This document shows positions 35,001 through 46,500 of a stretch of DNA of 64,000 bases, piece after piece; the first letter of the stretch is position 1; each line of letters begins with the position of its first letter. Under the pieces are notes generated by a model, which ran no database searches, was not told where the DNA came from, and worked only from the letters and a program-made list of their open reading frames with translations. Source of the DNA: Pestalotiopsis fici W106-1. Its lineage: Eukaryota > Ascomycota > Sordariomycetes > Amphisphaeriales > Sporocadaceae. Where the stretch lies: contig NW_006917097.1 in NCBI RefSeq assembly GCF_000516985.1, positions 1 to 64,000 of the forward strand. Direction: 5' to 3'. Both the position numbers and the translations under genes were made by a program.

Positions 35001-35269
35001 CCGGTCGTCGCTTGGGTTCGTCTGGATAAAGCTTGGAGGACGAAACAGATTTGGCAACAACCGCCTTCGATCATTGGATCAGCATCGCACTCGACGAGAA
35101 AATCCCAAGACTATACGCAATTGGCGAACATTTGGAACAACCACGGTATTTTCCTCGACCACTTCTTCATCTTGCAACGACTTTTCCTTCGTTGCATTGT
35201 CTATCACCGAACCTACCCGTGGTGTCCTGGTGGGACTGATATGTCTGCTACTCAATACTTTTGTTGACC
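29054..35269. other. 6.2 kb stretch without a supportable gene
   Basis: Only short, overlapping open frames with no motif. It includes a T run of about 20 bases near 30030-30050 and several TACCTAGGTAGG-type repeats (for example 32200-32215, 32580-32640, 34150-34235). From about 34630 to 35260 the plus strand is pyrimidine-rich with CA and CATT/CACT repeats (34812-34850), consistent with a long promoter and 5' leader of the next gene. No tRNA found. Confidence 0.5.
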
Positions 35270-38089
35270 ATGGGCAACAAATCCAAATTTACCTTCCCAA
35301 TCCCGGGGCGGAAGGCAAAACCTCCAACGGATCCACAAGTCAGTGCAGTGCCACTCACAAAAGCACAAAAGATTCTGGGGACTGGCGGCGGCATCAATAC
35401 TGCCTCGACAGCGTCTCTCCATCCAGGCTCGGCCAAACCCCAACATTGGGATTCAAGATCGGGCATCAGCATCGCAGTATCTGAGAGTACAGCGAGCTTT
35501 GCCGACACAGGTCTGAATGTTCTTGATGAGGAAGATGAGTTTGACCCTGGGAGATATAGGTCGAATGGGTGGGATGCTGAGTCCGACATCATCCCGCGTC
35601 AGCCCGTCGGCGGACACGGCTTGAGAATGCAGAGGTCGGCTGCCACCATTGGTAATGATTACAGGACAGAGGCCTCGAGCATGAAGCGACGTGAGTCGAT
35701 TGCTTCGACAATCTATAGCCATTACGACAGGAGCAAAGTTCCCTTGTCCATTTCGCAGCAGACTTCGAATTCGGCCATGGCCAAAGGATTCGCCAGCAAG
35801 GCCAACTCGTTACTCGACATGGACGGGAGTCTCGCGGGCCCGGCGATCGCAAAAAAGAAGCCATCCCGACTAGATCTGTCCAAACTCAAGCCGCGGAGTC
35901 GCAAGGACCAAAATGCCCAGCCTGCTGCCAATGTTCTCGGCCACGGCTACGTGAACAGATCCCCATCATTCATTTCCCAATTTTCATCTTCTCATAATGT
36001 CTCAAAGAAGGTCGGAGCGTCGCCATCGGCAACCAGCACACGTACCTTTGATAGCCCCAAGGGTGTACAGGACTCGACCACCTTGTCCCAGTTATACGAT
36101 CATTATGAGCAGATGACCTTCCGCGAGGATGATGATCTCTCAGGAGAGGATGAATTCCCAGACCGACCGCGCTTTGACTCGGTCGCTGAGGAACCGACAC
36201 CTCCTCTCACCACGTCATCAACCATTTCCTTGGTCACGCCGCTCTCGAATCCGGCGGTTCGTGATACAAACCATCGTTTGGACCATGCCAGGAAAAACTC
36301 GACTGGAAGTCGAAACACGACCACATCAAACACTCCTAATATCTCTCAATCTCACCAACTTTTACCCGGAAGAGACTATGCGTCAAGTATCTCCAGTCGC
36401 AACACCAGGAACTCGAAAACGTCGAAGACCTCGAAGACCTCACGAACTCTTGAATCGGATCTGCAAACAAACAGCGTCTTGTCACTATCAGATTCCGACT
36501 CAGACGATGGTACTTTTAGTGATTCAGCGCCCAAGTCATCAATGTCTTCGCACACGAACATATCTCATGAAGATCTCGCTGCTCTGTCCGATGCACGAAA
36601 AGGAATGCCCAAGCGACCACCAGTGCCCCAGGAGAGAACCTCGAGCCGTCAACAGAAGCATGGAAACTTTGCGACTCTCAATGACTACCTTGCCGTCCCC
36701 GCCTCGGCTGGAAAAGGTCACAATGCCCGAATTCCTTCAAGTAGCACAGTGCGATCTTCTTCGACAGCGAGCACAGAAACGACAGCCAGATACACGGCTT
36801 CTGAAACCGGTCGATTATCGCGTCTCTCAGTGTCAACGGCAGGGACCTCAGACTCCCATCACAGTTCGATTTCGGGCAAGAAGACACTAAAGTCGCAATG
36901 GAGTCAGCATACTGGAGCTGACGCCAAGGCTGTTACAGCCAGGCCCTTGGCTTCCACTGCTGAAGCTCTAGATTCCCTCAGGGAACTGACAGCACAGGCT
37001 ACAGATAAGCACCGCCGCTCATTTAGCTCTGACCAGTCAGAGTCGCCAGTATCACCGTCGAGCGGAGCTTCGTACAATGGTGGCAAGGATTCCACCCGTG
37101 ACGAAGGCGCCGACTCTCACAATGGACGATATATGGCCGTGACTAAACAGGAAGAGGCACTGCTTGCAGCTCTGAGGCACAAGAGAGCCATGATGCGGGA
37201 AGATATCCTTGCAGAATTGGATGGCGATAGAAGCAGCGTCGGTAGTCGCCGTCGTAGCAGTGCCAGCAGTGGCGGCCGCGACAGCCAGCTACAAAGCTTG
37301 AGATCATCGAAGCAAACGAGCACTCGGATCACATCATGTGCTCCTCAACTACCCCCATATCAACCAAGAAACTCTTCCCTTGTTTCCAGCTTCAAGAACC
37401 TCACAGAACGAAAAGACAGTGTGCGCAGGACAGACAACAACGTACGATTTGCAGACGAACCTCAAAGCCTTAGTCACGATGATCCGATTGAGAAGCGTTC
37501 TAGCTCAGCAATGAGTAATGCTACTATTAAAGGCAACGCTGCCGGGCGGCACGAACGTGTGCTGCTGTTTCTCGATCGTCCTGTCTATGACATCGATTCT
37601 ATTGACACGGCAGAGCCAAGCCCGGACCTGAGCGAGTTCATGGATTATGACCAGGACAGCGATGGCGAGATCATCCCAGAAAGCCGTCGCAGCAGGAGGA
37701 TCTCGAAGCATACCAGTGCACACGGATTCCCAACCCCAGCACAAAGACGTGCTGATCGGCCTAGAGCAGACTCAAATTTGCTTGGCACCCGTGGTTCCAG
37801 TCTGCGAAGACAGCTGGAGAATCTGCCAGAGTCGAATCTGGAGAACGATGAGGAGGATGACATTGACTTTGACGGATTTTCTGATGTCATGGGCCCTCCG
37901 CCATCGGAGGTTTCGGACAGAAGAGAACGGGTTACTGCGAGACCTGATAGTCCCGTTCAACAGCACCTTGCAAAGACGCAAATCAAGGGCCACGTTCGAG
38001 GCAAGAGCAGCGCGGTGCGGCTGAGCGCTGTTGGCAACGCTGATCTATACTTGCCGCCCGAGGTTGGGCTGTGGGGTGATGATGGTTGA
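35270..38089 (+). CDS. large intrinsically disordered protein, unknown function
   Basis: Intronless, 939 residues. The ATG at 35270 in context GACCATGGGC is preferred over upstream in-frame TTG codons. The sequence is dominated by Ser, Thr, Arg, Asp and Lys, with no signal peptide or membrane segment. Low-complexity parts include K-T-S-K-T-S-K-T-S-R-T and an acidic D-S-D-S-D-D-G-T. One ordered-looking helix, K-Q-E-E-A-L-L-A-A-L-R-H-K-R-A-M-M-R-E-D (about residues 628-648), is flanked by disorder and may be a conserved binding segment. Several R-x-x-S and S-P sites suggest phosphorylation. It may be a scaffold or cell-polarity/signalling regulator, but that is a guess. Codon use and base composition are like its neighbours. 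Confidence 0.9.
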   Translation: MGNKSKFTFPIPGRKAKPPTDPQVSAVPLTKAQKILGTGGGINTASTASLHPGSAKPQHWDSRSGISIAVSESTASFADTGLNVLDEEDEFDPGRYRSNGWDAESDIIPRQPVGGHGLRMQRSAATIGNDYRTEASSMKRRESIASTIYSHYDRSKVPLSISQQTSNSAMAKGFASKANSLLDMDGSLAGPAIAKKKPSRLDLSKLKPRSRKDQNAQPAANVLGHGYVNRSPSFISQFSSSHNVSKKVGASPSATSTRTFDSPKGVQDSTTLSQLYDHYEQMTFREDDDLSGEDEFPDRPRFDSVAEEPTPPLTTSSTISLVTPLSNPAVRDTNHRLDHARKNSTGSRNTTTSNTPNISQSHQLLPGRDYASSISSRNTRNSKTSKTSKTSRTLESDLQTNSVLSLSDSDSDDGTFSDSAPKSSMSSHTNISHEDLAALSDARKGMPKRPPVPQERTSSRQQKHGNFATLNDYLAVPASAGKGHNARIPSSSTVRSSSTASTETTARYTASETGRLSRLSVSTAGTSDSHHSSISGKKTLKSQWSQHTGADAKAVTARPLASTAEALDSLRELTAQATDKHRRSFSSDQSESPVSPSSGASYNGGKDSTRDEGADSHNGRYMAVTKQEEALLAALRHKRAMMREDILAELDGDRSSVGSRRRSSASSGGRDSQLQSLRSSKQTSTRITSCAPQLPPYQPRNSSLVSSFKNLTERKDSVRRTDNNVRFADEPQSLSHDDPIEKRSSSAMSNATIKGNAAGRHERVLLFLDRPVYDIDSIDTAEPSPDLSEFMDYDQDSDGEIIPESRRSRRISKHTSAHGFPTPAQRRADRPRADSNLLGTRGSSLRRQLENLPESNLENDEEDDIDFDGFSDVMGPPPSEVSDRRERVTARPDSPVQQHLAKTQIKGHVRGKSSAVRLSAVGNADLYLPPEVGLWGDDG

Positions 38090-41021
38090 AGCGGTTGTTT
38101 TGGCTGGCTTTTGAAGCGTTTTGGAGTAACACGATTTTCTTTTCGATCACGAACGAGGGGACACACATACCAACCATTTATTTTTCATTTGTTCATGTAC
38201 GCACGCATCTTCCAGGTTCAATGGGAAAGAAGCGACTGGCGCTATGGCGGTTTCCGATTCATGACCAAAACAACACAGCATCTCATTCATGGCCTCTTAA
38301 TATTTTGTGGATTAATGGAGGAAGCATTTAGAGGATAGGTTAGGCCCTGCTGGGCAACACCCATTTCATGTGGTCATATACCCAGGTATCAAGGAGCACG
38401 ATAGCTCGTATAATGGAAGATGATGATCAGTCCGATCTTGAATATAACTTCTGACATGGTCTCATGAAACCAAGCGAGAAACCAAAGCCATAAAAGTGAT
38501 ATGGGACCATATTTGCGACAATAGGACGCACACAAGGCACAGCACTTATACCAGTAGCCAGAGGACGCAATACAATATCTTTGCCCTGCCTCATTGAGCG
38601 GCACCCTCTTAGCCTACCAACCTCCTTGTTTAGATTCTGACCGATTATTCAACTACTGATACACGTTTCGGGCCCATTATTGGGAGTAGATGTGCCAAGA
38701 AGACACCAGCCAACCTAATCCTTCAAGGTTGGGCGATTTACACGGCCGGGCGGGATGAGACGACATGGTTACTTGTTGGAAGCGAGAATCAGCCGCTGCT
38801 CCTCGAGATGTTTGCAATTTTTTGTTACATTTCAACAAGCACTAGTTGACGACTGGCGAAGCCGACAACGCAGATGGCGGGCGAGTACAAGTCATCTGAC
38901 CGATAACTTCAACCTCAATTCGGAAGAGGATCTGAATGGGATGGGACGAGCGATGAATAGTGCACATCTCCCCGCGCATTAGTATCACCGTTTCCTAGGT
39001 TGTGCTGGTGCTCGAACTCATGTGAGCTACTGCGATAACCAGTGACAGAGCAGCTCTTGAGCCATGGCAATCACTGTGGCTGCACCATCTGTGGCCATGT
39101 GGTTGAGGGAGAGGACCTTTTCACATGAGGACGGCGACGGGAGCTACTGCTGCCATGCGGATCTGCTCAACGTTTGATTGGCGTGCAGGAGTCCTGATGA
39201 CGGCCAAGTGCCAAGTCCCGCACCGTCTTTCATCTAGAAAAGAATGACACCAATCCTCGTTTCCTGTTGTTTGTTCTAAGCGATGGAAGTTGCGTATGGC
39301 GCCAACTATATCGTGCCAAGATCTGTCTGCAAAGATGCATTTCTACGGTGTATTTGTACCTGTAACCACATTTACAGTATGCATAGCAGACGTCGGCCCA
39401 GACTGCCCCTCAATATGCTGGAAATCAGCAGAAAAAAACCGAACAAGGTGCTCGCGGGGGTCTCACAGACCTCTGACTGTTCAAAACCACCTGGTTCGAA
39501 ACATTTCTTGTTCGAGAATCGTACCGGACGTTGCTAGGTCTAGGTGGGAAAGGAGGGTCTGAGAGATCCGACCCACCCCAAAGAACGCGGGGCATGAGCA
39601 TCGAGGTCTGGCCTTTCACCTAGCTTCATAGTCCTCCATCTTGGCATTTGGGTTCAAAAGAACTATTTACTTAAGTAGGATCGATCCAAAAGACTCGATG
39701 ACGTGACTTGCTATTGAATCGAAAGCTCCTCTTTGATACACGCGACATGCGAAAACAGATGACATGACATGAAATGAGCATTCAATCATCGGAAATACTG
39801 GTCTTAAAAAGCAGCGTCGTAATACTAGGTTACGTATTTTCCTCTGCCTTCCCTCAAAATCTGTAGTACTGTGCAGGTATGTAGGTAGTCAGCGGAGCTC
39901 GCGCACGCAGCGCAGCCATTTGCCGCCTTTTGACAGCCAACCAATGATCCCCTGTCTCTTTTTTTTTTTTTTTTCCAGGGCAAAAGCTACGACTCAACCC
40001 TATGCACGAACAAGTCGTCGCAAGCTCCCGCAGAGGTGATCGACGCACTAGGATCGACTTTGAGAAGCTCCCCCGAAGCGGCACCCCTAGCTGGTCAGGG
40101 GGTTCTGGACGTTCTGGGAAGAATTTCTCATGCTTGAAAATGATGCTGCTGCTTTGGCAAATCGAATAGACAAGTTGGAGTCATCGTTCCTGAATTGGTC
40201 AGACCTTTTCTTCTTTTTACACTACAAGCAAACAAGGCCAGCATTTACCGGCCCCTGCATTCGCCTATTGCCTGTGCCTCTGCGCTGTCCAGTCGTGCGT
40301 GCTGCAAAAGTGGGAAAATCCACATGGCCTGGATCTTCTTGCCTTGGAAAAAATCTGGGGAACGGCCCAGCCATTGAGATCATCATTCGGGCGAGCTTTT
40401 GTCGATCTACCTGCTACCTACGTACACCACAGCCCGAATTGAGCCTCTTGTTGCTTCTACGTCAAACCAACTCCTCCGCCCAGTTCAACCTTCCCGTCCA
40501 TATTTTCCTTCCCTCTTCTACATTCTCCCAACACTATTCCACACTTTGCATTCTCGCTACGGCCAATCTCATTCCCCTTGGCTGGGGGTCTATCAATCGC
40601 TCTATAATCGGCGAGTAAGTCGACACAGCCAGGGTACCGACAACGAATCACGACTGCAGCTTGCTTTGTGGGCTCACCACCCAATTCCTGCAGCGTCGAA
40701 AGAAGGAGCCCAGAAAATTTAAAGGTACCGGACCAAAAAAAAAAAACCAGGGGTCAAAACGTCTAGGTTTTCAGACGCTGGTCTCATATGAGTACAACGG
40801 CCTGAACAATCTAACCTTTTTGGTTTTTGGTTTTTTTTTTGGTGGAATTCGACGCATTCCTTCCGAAAGCTACAGTTGCATACAGTCCGATCGTGCTGGC
40901 GTAGCACGTTGCTTAACAACGCCTTCAGCGACGCACGACATCGCAACGACCCACGGGCCGCCCCAGTAGCCCGGGAGACCTTCAACAACGTCACCACACT
41001 GGACACCACTATCCCTTCGCC
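38090..41021. other. intergenic, no gene seen
   Basis: 2.9 kb. Contains a T run at about 39958-39976, an A run near 40735 and TAGGTAG motifs near 39880. The open frames are short and unlike coding sequence. The last 700 bases would be the promoter and leader of the nucleotide-sugar transporter gene. Confidence 0.5.
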
Positions 41022-42578
41022 ATGGGCTTGCTGGACTTCCCACCGGCCAAGGGGTCGCCGACCTTGTTGGGCATGCCCATGAAGCAGGTCTCGCTCATTA
41101 CTGTAAGTCAAATGCATCTCCATTATGGTCATGGCAAACGCCCCATGCGCCATCGTAAGGCACCCGCTAATAGTGATTGGTTTACAAGTTGACCTTCGAG
41201 AACTCGGCCTTGATATTGCTGATGCACTACTCGCGAATGATGAAACCCAATGGCGACCACCGATACTTTACCTCGACCGCCGTTTTCCTGACCGAAGTCA
41301 TCAAGCTTGCCATTTCGCTCACATTCGCCATCTACGAAGTCTCGAGGAGTTTGGCACCTTCAACACCCGCCACAGTCCTCTTCACGCATATTTACAAGGC
41401 CGTGTTTTCGGGCGATGGATGGAAGCTGGCAATACCAGCCGCGCTCTACACCCTGCAGAATACGCTGCAATATGTGGCAATTGGCAATCTGGACCCGATC
41501 CATTTCCAGATTCTGTACCAGCTCAAGATATTGACGACGGCACTTTTTACAGTTACCATGCTTGGTCGATCTCTGTCGCCGAAGCGCTGGTTTGCCCTCC
41601 TCTTATTGACATTTGGTGTCTCCATTGTCTCCATTCCGTCGACGGGATCCAAGGATGGCTCGTTCCTGATCCATGATATGAGCGACCACTTCTTCCCTCG
41701 ATCTGCACACGAGCTTGGTCAGATGGCGAATGGAGTAAGCGAGGCCGCCAGGGAGTTGACCAAGCGCACAATTGATGGCCTCTCGGACGCGGGAGATGCC
41801 TTGATGAAGCGCTCTGCCACCTACGCAGGAATCGAGGAGGACCAGAGTATGACCCCAATCATGAACTACTCCGTTGGCCTCTCCGCCGTCTTGGTCGCAG
41901 CAGCAGTCTCGGGCTTGACTGGCGTGTACTTTGAAAAGGTGCTCAAGGATCCTGCGGCAGTCGCCTCTGTTTGGATCCGTAACATACAGCTGTCATTCTA
42001 TTCTCTCTTCCCAGCGCTGTTTATTGGCATCATCTTCAAGGATGGCCAAGAGATCGCGACGCATGGATTCTTCGATGGATACAACTGGGTTGTGTGGACT
42101 TTGATCTTGCTCCAGGCATTTGGTGGTGTGCTTGCATCCTTATGCATCAACTATGCGGACAACATTGCCAAGAACTTTGCGACCAGCATCAGCATCGTAG
42201 TCAGCCTGCTCTTTAGTGTTGCATTTTTCAATGTTCAGGTCTCCATCATGGTAAGCTTTGAAATCTCTCATCTCTATTGGTGACCATGATCTAACTATCT
42301 TATAGTTCCTGATCGGCACAGTACTGGTTCTGACCTCGACCTACTTGTACACGGGTCCAGATCGGAAGCGTGGCCGACCACCGCCAATCAACATTGCCAC
42401 CTACGAGAAGACTACCATTGATCCAATGAACACACCAAGACCATCGGGCGACAGGCTGACGGTCCCTAATCCCATGGAATCGGCAAAGTCATTGGGGCTG
42501 TCTACGTCACGGCCCTCATCACCACTGCGGCACCATGTGCGACAGCCGTCGCCGCGAGACAAGAATTGGGATGAGTAG
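41022..42578 (+). CDS. UDP-galactose-type nucleotide-sugar transporter, 3 exons
   Basis: Exons 41022-41102, 41189-42250 and 42306-42578 give exactly 471 residues. It is an SLC35A/PF04142-type antiporter that carries UDP-sugar into the Golgi lumen. Hallmarks are an N-terminal S-L-x-x-L-T-x-x-N-S-A-x-x-L-x-M-H-Y-S-R, the Y-x-x-Q-N-x-L-x-Y block (Y-T-L-Q-N-T-L-Q-Y-V-A), Y-Q-L-K-I-L-T-T-A-L-F, and Y-A-D-N-I-A-K-N-F-A-T-S near the end. About ten membrane segments are visible. A hydrophilic insert of about 80 residues in the central loop and a Pro/Arg/Ser-rich cytosolic tail are typical of filamentous-fungal members. UDP-galactose is the likeliest substrate, and UDP-GlcNAc is possible. Confidence 0.88.
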
Positions 42579-43544
42579 ACCTCTGTATAGTGGTCTATGA
42601 CAATGGTATGTGACGGTGCCATCCTGAAAAAAAAAGAAAAGGAAATAAGTATATGGCGTACACTGGGCAGGAAGGCTAGGAAAAGTTGAATGTGAGCCAC
42701 GGGGTTGTGGCGGAGGATCCTTTGGGACTACGGTGACCACGAGCACATGAGCAATTTCTCCCTCCACAACACACAACAGATAGAGCGACCAGTAACTGGA
42801 TTTATCCCAGATTGACAGTCGAAAGCTTTAGATCTTTACTGCGTCTCTTCGGTATTGTATTGATCGAACACGCGTGTAGGAAGGGCATGGCAGGTCCGAG
42901 AAACAAAAATGGAAAATTCTGGGAACGGGAACATGGACATTTTATCTTATATTTTGATACCGAGAGCAATTTCTAGATGGGTTAGGGTGCATGCTTACAC
43001 CTTTTTGAGATATCAATGGTTTTTGAATCATGCGACAAAAAAAAATATTGAATCATCACAATATGCACTTGGATTTTCTTGAAATCACCCAGTGAATCTA
43101 TAAATTGCATTTGCACAAAGACGGTCTTGCAGTGCTGCCTCGTTATTCATCGTCCGGGCCCTGGTTTGAAGAATTGGCGCGATCACAGATTATGTACCTA
43201 GGTATGTACGAGTCAGGGGCTTGTGATATCAACTCGGGGCAGGAACGACGACAACAAGACCAGACCATCGCGAGAGTGTTCCTTCCCTCTCAGAATTTGC
43301 GCAGGCAACAGCCCACCGTTTCAACAACTGGAAATATCTTCTGGCCGCTGCCAACTCGAGAAAGAAAACTTCTAGATGTATTATCGTTCTATGCCAGCAA
43401 CAGCAGCATCATCGTTGCAAATCGAGCATTTACGTCTCGTTTCAGACCTGGTTCCTCTTTCACCATGTCCTCCACTTCCATGTAAGGCTTCTGTTCGTCT
43501 TGCGCTCAAGCACACATGTCCGCAAATCCTTGAAAGGTGACGCC
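42579..43544. promoter_or_regulatory. intergenic, upstream of the helicase gene
   Basis: Just under 1 kb. No independent gene. A frame at 43105-43485 ends in M-S-S-T-S-M and runs into a GTAAGG, which might be a non-conserved 5' exon of the helicase, but no acceptor at a normal distance keeps the frame. Confidence 0.45.
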
Positions 43545-46500
43545 ATGTCCGGTCATACAAGCGGCAGTGGTAGCAGCCACAACTATGACTGCTACATTCA
43601 AGATATCATCAAATATGCCAGTGACTTCGCGCCTGGCCCAAACATCTCGCAATCTTCATCTTATGCATCCGGTGCCAACGAAACAACCACCAACGATGTA
43701 CCACTCGGGGACCCGTTTACACATGTGCCAGAGGGGGATGATCATCTTGATGATTTTGGTGAGAATTTTATTGGATGTATCGTGCTGATGATGCTAATAC
43801 CAAGACCAGACCGTCAGCTTCTTGGGGCATCTTCCTCTTACGATAGTAACCAAGCAGCACATAAACTACCTCTTGCATCTTCTTCTATTCAGCAACCCAT
43901 TGTTCTGAACGATGCGAGCCACCACTTCAGGCAGTACGCCACTCGAGGTGACCGAGCACAACTTTCTCAATTCACCGCTGGTCACGCCAACCTAAACCAG
44001 CTGGATCATATTCCTGTAGCTCTGTCAACACTTGAAAGTGATGGGTCTATAAGAATGTCGGGGTTATCAGGACGATCGCAATTCGTGGCGCCTCCGCTCT
44101 ACAGTGGTCAGTTACCAATCCCGGATATGATGGATCTGAAAATTCTGACAGTCCAAGCCAAACCGCATCAAATATCCCCCAAGCATTTGTCGTCGGACAC
44201 TTCATCCCCATCATTGGGAATTTCGAGCCCCTCTGTTAGACCCAGCATCAAAAGAACGGCGTTGGAAACTGTCAACAGACCTTCAACGTCTCAGGTTCCC
44301 GCATCTATCACTGGGGGTACCTCGATGGACCTGCAGCATGCTTCTGAAAACCTGACATCAAGCCGCTACGATCAACGGACCGTTCTCTTAGCCAAGTACC
44401 GAGACGTCTTCCCATACGCCTTCAATTACGTGCAGTCCAAATGTTTCCCATACGTGTATGGGTCTGACGACAATGTTGTGGTTTCCGCCCCCACTAGTAG
44501 TGGAAAGACTGCAATATTGGAGATGGCTATATGCAATCTCCTCAATAGGCCGAATGGAGAGACTTTCAAAATCGTGTATCAAGCACCAACCAAGTCTCTT
44601 TGTTCAGAACGGGCCAGGGACTGGCGCAAGAAGTTCAGTCACCTCAACCTTCAATGCGTTGAACTCACGGGGGATACTTCCCCCAGTGAAGTGCGGAAAG
44701 TCGGCGGTGCTTCGATCATTGTCACTACCCCTGAGAAATGGGATTCAATCACAAGAAAGTGGTCGGATCATCATCGACTCCTCGACATGGTGCGACTAGT
44801 TCTCATCGATGAAGTTCACATTGTGAAAGACATCCGCGGTGCGACTCTTGAAGCTGTCGTTTCACGGATGAAGACGAGCGGTGCTAATGTGCGCTTTATC
44901 GCCTTGAGCGCCACTATACCAAACCTGAATGACATCGCAGTATGGCTTGGGCGTAACCACAGGCGCCAAGAACAGCCTGCCCGTCAGTTTGGCTTTGGTG
45001 AAGAGTTACGCCCGGTAAAACTTCAAAAGTACGTCCACGGATATAAGAGTTCTGGAAACGACTTCGCCTTCGATAAGGTTCTCGACGGCAAACTTATTTC
45101 GCTTCTCAGTCAATATGGAGAGCGAAAGCCCATTCTTGTGTTCTGCTTTACCCGAAAATCATGTGAGCAGACAGCCATTGAACTTACACGATGGTGGGCA
45201 TCCCTCAAAGACATCGACAAGCCTTGGCCAGGGCCCAAGAATCGTGTTGCAGTCAGCAACAAAGATCTTGAACAGATTGTGACTCATGGCGTTGCATTTC
45301 ATCATGGTGGACTTGACGCTGTAGACAGGAAATCTGTGGAGAGCAGTTACCTTAACGGCGACCTCCATGTGATTTGTTGCACGTCAACTCTCGCAGTTGG
45401 TGTCAATCTACCCTGTCATACGGTTGTACTCAAAGGGACAGTAGGTTATGTCGATGGCATCCGGCAAGAATATTCAGATCTAGAGGTGATGCAAATGCTC
45501 GGCCGCGCAGGCAGACCGCAATTCGATCCACATGGGACAGCAATTATCATAACTAGATTAGGAAACGTCCCAAGGTACGAGAAGATGATTTCGGGGCAAG
45601 AAGCTCTAGAAAGCAAACTGCATCTCAATCTCATAGAGCATCTCAACTCCGAGATCGGCCTGGGTACTATCAAGAACGTCCACACTGCCAAGAAGTGGCT
45701 GGCCGGCACATTTCTTTTTGTGCGTATGAAACAAGCACCGAAACACTATCTATCGGGGATGCCAGAGCTCGATATACGCTCCCCATCGGACTCTGAAGAC
45801 TTGATACAAGCTTGGTGTGAGCGCGACATCGAGCAACTTCAGGTGCACCGCCTGATTACATCCGCGGAGCCATTGAGCTGCACACAGTACGGGGCTGCCA
45901 TGTCCAGATTCATGGTATCTTTTGAAACCATGAAGCAGCTTTTAGAAATTCCAATGGCTGTAGATGCGAAACATCTTGTGAGTATAGCTTGCTTACCTAC
46001 CCGGGCGCTCTTGGAGAGTCGTGATAGCTAACGATCCGTAACAGCTCATTTGTCTTTCAAAGACCACCACGTTCGAAGATCTGCGCTTGAAATCTCAAGA
46101 CAAGGGCATTCTTCCCAAGCTCAACTCCGCAGTCATGTACCCGGTTAGTGGATCACCTAGGGAGACTTGGCACAAGGTGTATCTTTTTGTGCAATTCAGT
46201 CTGGCTGCTTTTGACATGCCCGCGGATGAGTCTGGAGCAATCAAAAAGCAGATTCTGACTGAAAAGAACGTCATATTTGAGCGAATCAACCGTCTGGTAC
46301 GATGTGTGATTGATTGCAAAGTTCACGATGGTGACGGATTAAGCGTCAAGGCCGGCCTCGAGCTGACACGAGCCCTCGCAGCGAATTGTTGGGATACTCA
46401 GTCGACACAACTGCTACAAATTCCCGGCTTGGGACCAGTAACCATGAGAAGGCTAACATCTCATGGCATCAAGACGGTTTCGGATCTAGCAACACGCAGC

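Noticed and set aside
34367..35029. 220-codon plus-strand open frame before the disordered-protein gene
   Set aside because: Composition is that of a CT/CA-rich leader and promoter, with no conserved motif and no sensible protein features.
43465..43544. Possible upstream exon of the helicase (ATGTCCTCCACTTCCAT before GTAAGG)
   Set aside because: The only acceptor that keeps the frame would give a 29-base intron, too short to be credible.
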